A stretch of DNA of 64,000 bases from Ferruginibacter sp. (GTDB lineage: Bacteria > Bacteroidota > Bacteroidia > Chitinophagales > Chitinophagaceae), in NCBI GenBank assembly GCA_016786725.1, contig JAEUVU010000023.1:1-64000 (forward strand), written 5' to 3'. The translations under genes were made by a program, and so were the position numbers. How positions within the stretch are numbered: position 1 is the stretch's first letter; each line of letters begins with the position of its first letter. Under the pieces are notes generated by a model. It did no database searches, was not told the DNA's origin, and was given only the letters and a program-made list of their open reading frames with translations. This document shows, piece after piece, positions 8,540 to 15,744 of this stretch.

Positions 8540-8681
8540 GCCCTTTGGGCCGATATTTTGGCAGCAGACAAATCAAACCAAATTGGTTTCAGCCCCATCG
8601 GGGCAACATTTTAAATACCGCCCCGTTGGGGCTCTTTCATAATAACAACTCTTTTCTACCAAAATTTCGCCTCAATGAGGC
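8540..8681. repeat. Cluster of four REP-like mini hairpins
   Basis: Four short palindromes with 3-nt loops lie in 142 bp: GCCCTTTGGGC (8540-8550), GCCCCATCGGGGC (8592-8604), GCCCCGTTGGGGC (8620-8632) and GCCTCAATGAGGC (8669-8681). Three have 5-bp arms and are 13 nt long. The flanks (CAACATTTTAAATACC) are AT-rich. The layout resembles bacterial REP/BIME clusters. It occupies most of the gap between mutS2 and the tRNA gene; no ORF there looks coding. Confidence 0.75.
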
Positions 8682-8754
8682 TGGTGTTTTTAAAAATAAT
8701 TATTCAACACTGGCAACGATTACAAGCTTGGTACATTATTAATTTCCCATTTTT

Positions 8755-8786
8755 TTTGGAATAAAAACCTCCTGCCCGTACTTTTG
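8755..8786 (+). promoter_or_regulatory. Bacteroidota-type promoter of tRNA-Ser
   Basis: TTTG at 8755-8758, then a 20-nt spacer, then TACTTTTG at 8779-8786. This matches the phylum consensus (TTTG, 19-21 nt, TAnnTTTG). The mature tRNA begins 5 nt later, so the 5' leader would be very short. Confidence 0.75.
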
Positions 8787-8790
8787 CGGC

Positions 8791-8878
<88 letters not shown>

Positions 8879-8887
8879 AAACTGATT

Positions 8888-8914
8888 AAGCCTGCTTTTA
8901 AAGCAGGCTTTTTT
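8888..8914 (+). terminator. Rho-independent terminator of tRNA-Ser
   Basis: Stem AAGCCTGCTT / AAGCAGGCTT with a TTA-rich loop, followed by a run of T. It starts 10 nt after the tRNA CCA end. Confidence 0.88.
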
Positions 8915-9122
8915 GCACTTTTGTGTGCCGAAGCTTAAGGCTTTACTTCTACTGAAGTGCATTAATCTTCACTAAAAGATTTATTGCAAACTTATTACCG
9001 GGTTCCGGTTCCGGTAACTTTTCCCTGTCTTTTTTCGAAGCCGTACAACTCTTCATGCCAAAGTAAATAACCCCTCTCATTACATACCGTTTGGTGGGTA
9101 TTCTCCCCCCACAAAAAATCAA

Positions 9123-9130
9123 TAATTTTG
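9123..9130 (+). promoter_or_regulatory. Promoter -7 element candidate
   Basis: TAATTTTG matches TAnnTTTG and lies 29 nt before the TPR protein start. No convincing TTTG lies at the right distance upstream. Confidence 0.4.
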
Positions 9131-9159
9131 GGCATTAGATAAATGCTCAAACGGCTAAC

Positions 9160-10356
9160 ATGAAAAAAAATATCCTTTGCCTCTTGCCGGTCATGTTCCT
9201 TTTCAAGCTAACCTGCGGCCAGCCTGCTGCTGATAAAGAGCAGGTATGGTATTTTGAATACATTATGTCGGTATTAAAAAATGAAATTCAACCAGCCGGT
9301 GCCGATAACCCCGGGTTGCAACTGTTGAAAGAAAAAAAATATAAAGAAGCTGCTGAAGTGTACGCAAAGGATAATACCAAACGGGAGTACCGCATCCCGC
9401 TGGCCTTTATCCGGTTGTACATCACAAAAGAATACCAGTTAGCCTACGACGATTTTCAATACCTCCGCAATGTGCATCCGGGTCCGTTTTACAGTAAAAT
9501 GAACTTTGCCCTGGGGCTTTCTTACTTTGGCCTGCAAAAATGGGCATATGCCTATAACCGCCTCATGGGCGACCTTGACCATGCAGATACTATTATCCGC
9601 AAACAGGTGGTGGACGCACTGGCAATTGCTATATTCAACCGTTTTGGCAGCCCGGTATCAAAAGAAAGCCTGTTTGCTTCCCACACACTTGCAAAAAAGA
9701 TAGATTACAACGCCATGCACAATCTAACGGCTGCAGAAAAAGAAGGCTTAATACCACAGTATAAAATATGGTTTGATGAAGCCATAAAAATGAACCCCTA
9801 TAACCTGCGGGCCTGCATCAACATGGGCGCTGCCTACGATAAAGCTGGTTTTTACCAGAAGGCGCTGGATTATTACATGATGGCAAAGCAGATGGACACG
9901 GTGGACCATAAATATTACGATACCTATCCCATTGCCGAAGTAAAAAGGCATATCAATGGAGAAGCAATTACGCCTAACCCGTCTTCCAACTATGGCGGAA
10001 GCACAAGGTCAGCCGGAGACCCCATATATTGTAACGTGCCTGTTATAAATGAAAGCTTTCTGATTAAGATGAATAAGCAGATACAGAACGACATCAATAA
10101 CTGGAACTCTGTAACCAAGTTTGGGCAAATGTACCGGGAAAGCCCGGCTGCATCAACCGCTGCATCGAGGGTTAGCTCATCATACTCAGAAGTATTGAGT
10201 TATTGCCTGGGTATTAAGAGCGATGCTGAAAGATTGAAAAGATTATGCGGCGATCCGGCAAAAAATGCTGAATTTGATAAGGTAGCAACCCGGGCCGCAG
10301 CATTGATGGACGCAGCAAAGAGTTCAATGGGCAAGTGGGGCAGTACAAGGGATTAA
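9160..10356 (+). CDS. Secreted TPR-like protein of unknown function
   Basis: A 398-residue protein with a signal peptide (MKKNILCLLPVMFLFKLTCG). The body consists of helical repeats of TPR type: one pair near residues 60-150 (KYKEAAEVYAKD, YQLAYDDFQYLRN, GLSYFGLQKWAYAYNRL) and another near 200-245 (WFDEAIKMNPYNLRACINMGAAYDKAGFYQKALDYY is clearly TPR-like in spacing). The last 130 residues are rich in Ser/Ala and helical without a recognised domain. Such proteins usually serve as periplasmic scaffolds; no partner is visible. It is convergent with the SIR2-like gene, so they are not an operon. Confidence 0.8.
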   Translation: MKKNILCLLPVMFLFKLTCGQPAADKEQVWYFEYIMSVLKNEIQPAGADNPGLQLLKEKKYKEAAEVYAKDNTKREYRIPLAFIRLYITKEYQLAYDDFQYLRNVHPGPFYSKMNFALGLSYFGLQKWAYAYNRLMGDLDHADTIIRKQVVDALAIAIFNRFGSPVSKESLFASHTLAKKIDYNAMHNLTAAEKEGLIPQYKIWFDEAIKMNPYNLRACINMGAAYDKAGFYQKALDYYMMAKQMDTVDHKYYDTYPIAEVKRHINGEAITPNPSSNYGGSTRSAGDPIYCNVPVINESFLIKMNKQIQNDINNWNSVTKFGQMYRESPAASTAASRVSSSYSEVLSYCLGIKSDAERLKRLCGDPAKNAEFDKVATRAAALMDAAKSSMGKWGSTRD

Positions 10357-10403
10357 TCCCTTTCCATTGCAGTCGGCCTGTTGCAGGTTTTCTTTAACGC
10401 TGT

Positions 10404-11504
10404 TTAACCGCCCGGGTGTGATATCTCCTCAAGCACCGTGGCAATTTCACCAAAATCATCATAAGTGATGAGGTTAAGGCCCAGGGTTTCAAATCCTTTT
10501 TCAAACTCCATCTGCTCGTATTCGTATATCCTGTTGAGGATGTTCTGTATCTGGGCGGGCTCCCTGTCGGGCATCTTCATCCGGCCCCTTGGAAATTTAT
10601 CAAGGTATTTTTCTGCTTTGCTTCTTATCTCATCCAGTTCAGGACTTGGATTGCCGATATTTTTAAACTGCGGTCGGCGCATGAGAATATAATTGTTATT
10701 GGGCAGGGGCTGGTTACGGATTGAATCCAGGATGCGCCTGGTATTCCTGTCGGACAATGACTGCCCGATCATCAAACCAGTACTGCTGGTGAGTTGGTTT
10801 ACCTGCACTACGTTGCCCCAGAAAAAGGGATCCTGAAAAGCCCGGTTGTACTGGTCTTCCGAAAAAATAATGTCGTCGTAATTGATGTTATCGTCCTGGT
10901 AGGGTATATATCCATGAACATGGTAAATGGGTATCCTGCCCGGCTTAATCGCATGTTCTTTTTTATAGATAATCTGGAAATTTTCTTCCGATCCGGGATA
11001 TTTTTTCAGGCCGATCTCTACCAGGTTATCGTAGTTATAGGTTATTACCGAGCGAACGCCTGATACACCGGGTACTGATCTTTTGCAACATGTAACCACC
11101 GCATTCAGCGTGGTATTTTGTGATAAAAGCTGGTTCAGCAATTCCTCATCAACCGAATCACCGAAATTTTCTTTGTCAAGGCCCGCATACAGTGTTTTAC
11201 TCATCATCCCGATAAAATCCTTTCCTTCATACCACTGCTTTATTTTACGGATGATAATATCCAGGGGTTCATTCTTTTGTTTAAGAACCCACTCGGCAAG
11301 GGCAAACAGGTAGTTGGGGAACGGTTTCATTTCATAGATATAGGATTCATCATTCAGGGTTGTAAAATACAGAGCCTGCACAAACTCTTCCCAACTGGGC
11401 AGTCCGCTTGCCTTGGAAACACCGGCGCCCAGGTAAAGCGACAACCTTCCCTGCATATAAGCGTTTTGCAGGGCTTCTTTGTGACCATTATATTGAATTG
11501 CCAT
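10404..11504 (-). CDS. SIR2-like domain protein (SIR2_2 type), orphan
   Basis: A 366-residue cytoplasmic protein. It carries the NAD-binding motif LYLGAGVSKASGLPSW (about residues 23-38), the TYNYDN motif (155-160; Asn157 and Asp159), YHVHGY (194-199; His197), FSEDQYN (214-220) and GLMIGQSLSDRN (243-254). These are, in order, the signatures of the SIR2 domain used by bacterial defence NADases such as ThsA and Dsr proteins; Asn157 and His197 match the catalytic pair by position. The last 100 residues are helical and unassigned. Unlike classic sirtuins there is no zinc-finger Cys cluster. No Argonaute, HerA, TIR or other defence partner is adjacent. An NAD-consuming abortive-infection role is inference. 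Confidence 0.85.
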   Translation of the reverse strand: MAIQYNGHKEALQNAYMQGRLSLYLGAGVSKASGLPSWEEFVQALYFTTLNDESYIYEMKPFPNYLFALAEWVLKQKNEPLDIIIRKIKQWYEGKDFIGMMSKTLYAGLDKENFGDSVDEELLNQLLSQNTTLNAVVTCCKRSVPGVSGVRSVITYNYDNLVEIGLKKYPGSEENFQIIYKKEHAIKPGRIPIYHVHGYIPYQDDNINYDDIIFSEDQYNRAFQDPFFWGNVVQVNQLTSSTGLMIGQSLSDRNTRRILDSIRNQPLPNNNYILMRRPQFKNIGNPSPELDEIRSKAEKYLDKFPRGRMKMPDREPAQIQNILNRIYEYEQMEFEKGFETLGLNLITYDDFGEIATVLEEISHPGG

Positions 11505-11666
11505 AAGCAGCTATTTTATTACAATATAAAAAAATACCTTGATTGTTTCATTTCACCGGGTAAAAATCATGTCTGGGCACTGCAATAAAATATCCCCTTA
11601 AAACCAGCCTGATATCAATCAAAAATAACAATGACCTGCATCATCTTTACCGCCTGCATCACCGTT

Positions 11667-11674
11667 TAATTTTG
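11667..11674 (+). promoter_or_regulatory. Promoter -7 element candidate for uspA-like gene
   Basis: TAATTTTG matches TAnnTTTG and lies 40 nt before the ATG at 11715. The upstream TTTG element is not evident. Confidence 0.4.
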
Positions 11675-11714
11675 TAACGGGGATGTGTTTATAGGATCAT
11701 TTAAAAACAGTTTT

Positions 11715-12530
11715 ATGAAAAAGATACTTGTCACCACCGATTTTTCAGCCATTGCACAAAATGCAGTCAATTATGCTGCAGATATGGCGGTTGCCGTTAA
11801 GGCCGACCTGGTGCTGCTGCACATTGTTCAAACACCGGTTACCTACAGCGAAGTGCCGCTTCTTTTAAATGTTGAAGACCTGATGCGTACCGCAGAAAAA
11901 GACCTGCAGGATATTAAAGAAAACCTGAAGCATAAAACCGAAAACCGCATCACTATTAATATTGAAACAGGCATCGGTTCCTTTTTTAATGAACTGAAAG
12001 ATATATGTGAACGCATAAAACCCTATGCCATTGTAATGGGCAGCCAGGGTAAAACAGCCGCAGAGCATTTGTTGTTTGGCTCCCACGCCACCCATGCCAT
12101 AAGGGAACTGGGATGGCCGGTAATTACCGTACCCCCCACAGTAACATTCTCATCTATAAAAAAAGTGGGGCTGGCTACCGACCTTACCAAAGTGGTGGAA
12201 ACAACACCAATTGATGAAATTAAAATGCTGGTAAACGATTTCAATGCCGAACTGCATATACTTAACATCGGCAGAAAAGAAGTTTTCAGCGCTGATATCG
12301 TTTTTGAATCAGGACTGATGCAGGAGATGACCATGTCAATGAATCCGAAATTTCATTTTATTGCAAAAGAAAATGTGGAGGAAGCTATCATAGAGTTTGT
12401 AGATCAGAAAAAGATAGACCTGCTTATTGTGATACCTAAACGACACAACCTGCTTGACAGGCTGGTACACACCAGCCTGAGCAAGGGCCTGGTATTGCAC
12501 AGCCATATACCTGTAATGGCAGTTCATTAA
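11715..12530 (+). CDS. Universal stress protein with two Usp domains
   Basis: A 271-residue UspA-family protein. The first domain opens with MKKILVTTDFSAIAQNAVNYA and holds the nucleotide-loop-like VMGSQGKTAAEHLLFGSHA near residues 109-127 (GxxG-9x-GSxx). A second, more diverged domain follows (KVGLATDLTK, then IDLLIVIPKRHNLLDR), with a decayed nucleotide loop. The ATG at 11715 is used because a GTG at 11685 would add ten residues before the conserved domain opening. It heads a stress block with the L,D-transpeptidase, Hsp20 and a second Usp protein. Likely cytoplasmic, binding ATP or AMP. Confidence 0.9.
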   Translation: MKKILVTTDFSAIAQNAVNYAADMAVAVKADLVLLHIVQTPVTYSEVPLLLNVEDLMRTAEKDLQDIKENLKHKTENRITINIETGIGSFFNELKDICERIKPYAIVMGSQGKTAAEHLLFGSHATHAIRELGWPVITVPPTVTFSSIKKVGLATDLTKVVETTPIDEIKMLVNDFNAELHILNIGRKEVFSADIVFESGLMQEMTMSMNPKFHFIAKENVEEAIIEFVDQKKIDLLIVIPKRHNLLDRLVHTSLSKGLVLHSHIPVMAVH

Positions 12531-12546
12531 TTGCTTTTATTGCTGC

Positions 12547-14115
12547 TTAAAATTTTTTGTAAACATCTTCATAAAAAAGGATGCGCCCGGTTGAATCTAT
12601 ACCTGCCGGGTTATACCATACAATTACCGGCATCTGCCCGTTAGCCTTCACTTTTACAGGCGACTGGTTGCGTAAACATCCTTTCTGTTCAAGCGTATCA
12701 ATGGCAATTTTGTTATGCTGTAAAACAAGGTGGCCTAAATCCATTGGCTTTTGCATACGCATGCAGCCGTGGCTTAAATACCGCCTGCTGAGCATAAAAG
12801 CATTTTTGTTGTTGGTATCGTGCAGGTAAACACCAAAAGGGCTTACAAAATTCAACTTCAATAGACCAAGGGCATTATCGCAGCCGGTGCTTTGGCGTAT
12901 CAGGTACGGAAAATTGCCTGCGCTTAGGGCCCGCCAGTTTACTGTATAAGGGTCAACAATTTTTCCTGCACTGTTCAATACCTGGTAATTACCGGCATCA
13001 ATATAACCGGGGTTTCTCTTTATGGCCGGCAATAATTCTTTGGTGGCAATGCTGTAAGGCACATGCCAGTATGGGTAAAGAACCACTTCATCAATTTTAC
13101 TGGCCAGGGTGGGAGTAGGTGTAGATGGCTTGCCAACAACCATACGCATCTCCAGCAATACATTATTGTTGTGATATACTTTAAGGTATGCTGCCGGAAT
13201 ATTTACAACTATCACTGATTGGGTTTGGGTAAGGCAGTTTAGCCATCGGTAATAATTAATAGAAATTTTCAGTTGCTCCAGCCTGGTTTTAATGGGTGTA
13301 TTCAGTTGCAGCAAAGTGGTGGAGCGGAGAACACCGTCGGCCAAAAGGCAAAACTGGTGCTGTGCTTCCTTTATATTATTTTTAAGGGTACTGTCGGCAA
13401 TAATATCTGTAGTTGATTTGATGATTCCCAACTGGTACAGTTTAGTCAGTAAGGGTATATTAGCAACGCTTACTTTGGCAGATGTTATTTTTGTTTCCCG
13501 GTAACCGGTATCTGAAATCACCCGGTTATACCATTTTATCTTTGCTTCCATTGCTTTTACTTCCGGCAGCAACGGCGCCAGGCTAAAGGCAAAAGCTTCC
13601 AAAGTATTGCGGCTGATATTGGCAGCAAGCAGTTCAGCAATATTCGTGCAGCCGGGTTTGTAGTTGAGCCCGTTATAACCCAGTGCAGGGGCTTTATTTC
13701 CGTAGGCTATATCATGATACAGGTGCAAAGCGGCATCTGTAAAATATATCTCTGCCAAAACTGAATCTTCATTGCTTTCCAAAATGAAGTTTTTAATACG
13801 TAGCTTTTCAAAATGAACAAACTGGTAATCCTTTTCATTGAACCCAAGGCCGTAAGATTGCCTTATTGTATTTAACAGGATGTTGCGATTGACCGGCCCC
13901 CCGGGCTTAAACCAAACGGGCTGGTAATTTACGCCGGCATAAAAAGCATTTAACTCTGCTTTGTTAATGTCTTTACCTGCAGCAATATGCTGCTGCAGTT
14001 TCTCCGGCGTAATTTGCGAAAAAATTTTACTGCAACAGTGATTCAAGGTCAAAAGCAGCAATGATATTTTAAGTATGGCTTTCTTCACAGTATAATAGAT
14101 TTTGCAGAAACCCAT
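12547..14115 (-). CDS. L,D-transpeptidase of the YcbB/LdtD type
   Basis: A 522-residue exported enzyme that makes 3-3 cross-links in peptidoglycan or anchors proteins to it. After an N-terminal signal or anchor segment comes a scaffold with a peptidoglycan-binding-like helical part, then the YkuD catalytic domain (about residues 300-470). The catalytic motif HDTNNKNAF...SRRYLSHGCMRM is complete, with the nucleophile Cys at about residue 450. The length and layout match LdtD rather than the small ErfK group. The start is uncertain: ATG at 14115 gives MGFCKIYYTV before the hydrophobic leader, while the following GTG would give VKKAILKISLLLL. Confidence 0.9.
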   Translation of the reverse strand: MGFCKIYYTVKKAILKISLLLLTLNHCCSKIFSQITPEKLQQHIAAGKDINKAELNAFYAGVNYQPVWFKPGGPVNRNILLNTIRQSYGLGFNEKDYQFVHFEKLRIKNFILESNEDSVLAEIYFTDAALHLYHDIAYGNKAPALGYNGLNYKPGCTNIAELLAANISRNTLEAFAFSLAPLLPEVKAMEAKIKWYNRVISDTGYRETKITSAKVSVANIPLLTKLYQLGIIKSTTDIIADSTLKNNIKEAQHQFCLLADGVLRSTTLLQLNTPIKTRLEQLKISINYYRWLNCLTQTQSVIVVNIPAAYLKVYHNNNVLLEMRMVVGKPSTPTPTLASKIDEVVLYPYWHVPYSIATKELLPAIKRNPGYIDAGNYQVLNSAGKIVDPYTVNWRALSAGNFPYLIRQSTGCDNALGLLKLNFVSPFGVYLHDTNNKNAFMLSRRYLSHGCMRMQKPMDLGHLVLQHNKIAIDTLEQKGCLRNQSPVKVKANGQMPVIVWYNPAGIDSTGRILFYEDVYKKF

Positions 14116-14126
14116 TTCCGTTATTT

Positions 14127-14153
14127 TAAAAACCCCGCCACTTTATGGCGGGG
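14127..14153 (-). terminator. Terminator downstream of hsp20
   Basis: On the minus strand CCCCGCCA and TGGCGGGG form an 8-bp GC stem, followed by a T-rich run. It lies after the Hsp20 stop and just before the L,D-transpeptidase start, separating the two transcripts. Confidence 0.85.
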
Positions 14154-14176
14154 CGCTAAACCATACGGGGTATGGC

Positions 14177-14626
14177 TCACTTTACAGCAATTTGCTTAGC
14201 TGTAATTTTTTTGGCTTCAGCTTTGCGGGGTAATGCAATTTTCAAAACACCATCCTGGTACCTGGCCTCAATTTTATCTTTATTGATCTCATCGGGTAAA
14301 GTAAAACTGCGGCTGAAAGAAGAATAGCTGTATTCTTTGCGGGTGAACTTTTTCTCCTTTTCTTCCTTGTTTTCTTCTTTTTCAGAACTGATGGTAAGCA
14401 TATTGCCTTCCACACCAATATTAAAGTCATCCTTTTTCATACCGGGTGCGGCAAGGGCCACTTCGTACTGGTCTTTATGCTCGGTGATGTTTACTGCGGG
14501 TACATTCATCAACCGTCCCCACATATCACCGCTGTCATTATCAAACCATTCGTTCCAGGGTTTAAAAAAATCATCAAATACAATTGGCTGCCTGTCAATT
14601 GCATTTCTTAATGCTAATTTTCCCAT
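14177..14626 (-). CDS. Small heat shock protein, Hsp20/alpha-crystallin family
   Basis: A 149-residue ATP-independent holdase. The alpha-crystallin domain covers about residues 42-140, starting VNITEHKDQYEVALAAPGM and ending with the DGVLKIALPRK strand. The N-terminal arm (FDDFFKPWNEWF) is aromatic-rich as expected, and the C-terminal tail is short and lysine-rich without a clear IxI motif. An AGGAGG Shine-Dalgarno-like site lies 5-6 nt before the ATG, which is rare in this phylum. A candidate promoter lies at 14671-14702. It is divergent from the second Usp gene. Confidence 0.95.
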   Translation of the reverse strand: MGKLALRNAIDRQPIVFDDFFKPWNEWFDNDSGDMWGRLMNVPAVNITEHKDQYEVALAAPGMKKDDFNIGVEGNMLTISSEKEENKEEKEKKFTRKEYSYSSFSRSFTLPDEINKDKIEARYQDGVLKIALPRKAEAKKITAKQIAVK

Positions 14627-14670
14627 GATAACCTCCTTTTGTTTTTGTTGATCAATTTTTGTTTACACAA

Positions 14671-14702
14671 CAAATCTATACTTCGCATCAGCCGAAAACA
14701 AG
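14671..14702 (-). promoter_or_regulatory. Promoter of hsp20
   Basis: Read on the minus strand: CTTG, 20-nt spacer, TAGATTTG. The -7 element matches TAnnTTTG exactly and the -33 element differs by one base. It lies about 45 nt before the ATG. Confidence 0.6.
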
Positions 14703-14843
14703 AACTGCAGTCATTTTTAATTATGAGTTTCGTCAACTATTTCAAAGCAGGAGAGATGCAGTATTTCTCATTTTAACCAATGATGAGCATCATTCTTTTT
14801 GCCCGTGGGCTATTATACTTTTAATTACAAAAAAATAATAAAC

Positions 14844-15683
14844 ATGAAAAAGTTCCTGGCAGTTTTTGACGGCTATAAATTTTCTAAAAGCACCGCCGAT
14901 TATGCAGTTCAACTGGCACAGCTTAACAACGCTTATCTTACCGGGGTTTTCCTGGATGAATTTATTTATGGCACTTATGACTGGAATAAAATTTATAAAA
15001 CATATAAAGATCCGGAAGCTGCCATAAAAAGACTGGAGTTAAAAGATCAGCAAAAGCGTGACAATGCAGTAAAGCTTTTTCAGCATACCTGCAGCAAAGC
15101 AGGAATACATTTTAATATACACCGGGATAAAAAAATTGCCATACAGGAACTGAAGCAGGAAAGTATGTTTGCCGACCTGGTGATTATAAGCAGGCATGAA
15201 ACATTTTCACGGTACAGGGAAAAAGCGCCAACCCGTTTTATAAAAGACCTGCTGGGTGGGGTGCAATGCCCGGTGCTGGTTGTACCAGGCCAGTTTATGC
15301 CTCTTGATAAAATTGTAATACTGTACGATGGAAGACCATCATCCCTGCATGCATTAAAGATGTTCAGTTATCTTCTTGAAAATTTAAAACAGTTACCGGT
15401 TGAAATATTTACTGTAAATGATTATGCTGAAAACTTTACATTACCTCATAATAAGCTCATGCGTGAATTTACAGGCAGGCATTTTCCGGCTGCAAAAATT
15501 ACTGTGGTTGATGGCAATGCTGAAGAAATGATCATTAAGCACCTCAGTCATCACCAGCAAAATGTACTGGTAGTGCTGGGGGCATACCAGCGAAGCGAAT
15601 TATCCCGGTTTTTTAAAATGAGTATGGCTGATTCTTTAATGAAAGGATTGAATACGCCTTTATTTATGGCGCACAGCCGGTAG
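14844..15683 (+). CDS. Universal stress protein, diverged two-domain form
   Basis: A 279-residue protein that opens MKKFLAVFDGYKFSKSTADYAVQLA, the usual Usp beginning. The first domain ends in CPVLVVPG (about residues 145-152) and a second begins at DKIVILYDGRPSSLHALKMF (about 158-177), ending TPLFMAHSR. The GxxG nucleotide loop is not intact in either domain (SRHETFSRYREKAP stands in the first), so it may not bind ATP. The ATG at 14844 is preferred over an upstream TTG at 14799 because it directly precedes the domain and follows an A-rich leader. It likely responds with hsp20, from which it diverges. Confidence 0.85.
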   Translation: MKKFLAVFDGYKFSKSTADYAVQLAQLNNAYLTGVFLDEFIYGTYDWNKIYKTYKDPEAAIKRLELKDQQKRDNAVKLFQHTCSKAGIHFNIHRDKKIAIQELKQESMFADLVIISRHETFSRYREKAPTRFIKDLLGGVQCPVLVVPGQFMPLDKIVILYDGRPSSLHALKMFSYLLENLKQLPVEIFTVNDYAENFTLPHNKLMREFTGRHFPAAKITVVDGNAEEMIIKHLSHHQQNVLVVLGAYQRSELSRFFKMSMADSLMKGLNTPLFMAHSR

Positions 15684-15688
15684 TATTA

Positions 15689-15728
15689 AACCACGCCGGT
15701 AATGCTGTTTTAAGGCGGGTTTTTATTT
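15689..15728 (+). terminator. Possible terminator after the second Usp gene
   Basis: AACCACGCC and GGCGGGTT form an imperfect stem with a long loop, followed by a T-rich run. It runs directly into the promoter element of the next gene. Confidence 0.5.
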
Positions 15729-15736
15729 TACCTTTG
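15729..15736 (+). promoter_or_regulatory. Promoter -7 element candidate for the ABC exporter
   Basis: TACCTTTG matches TAnnTTTG and lies only 8 nt before the ATG, which would give an almost leaderless mRNA. The upstream element is weak (TGTTTT at about 15706-15711). Confidence 0.5.
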
Positions 15737-15744
15737 CATCATCA

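Noticed and set aside
8545..8742. 65-codon open frame upstream of tRNA-Ser
   Set aside because: It covers the REP-like hairpins and has no coding-like composition.
9160..11504. Two-gene defence system of the TPR protein plus SIR2 protein
   Set aside because: The genes are convergent and the TPR protein is exported, while the SIR2 protein is cytoplasmic.
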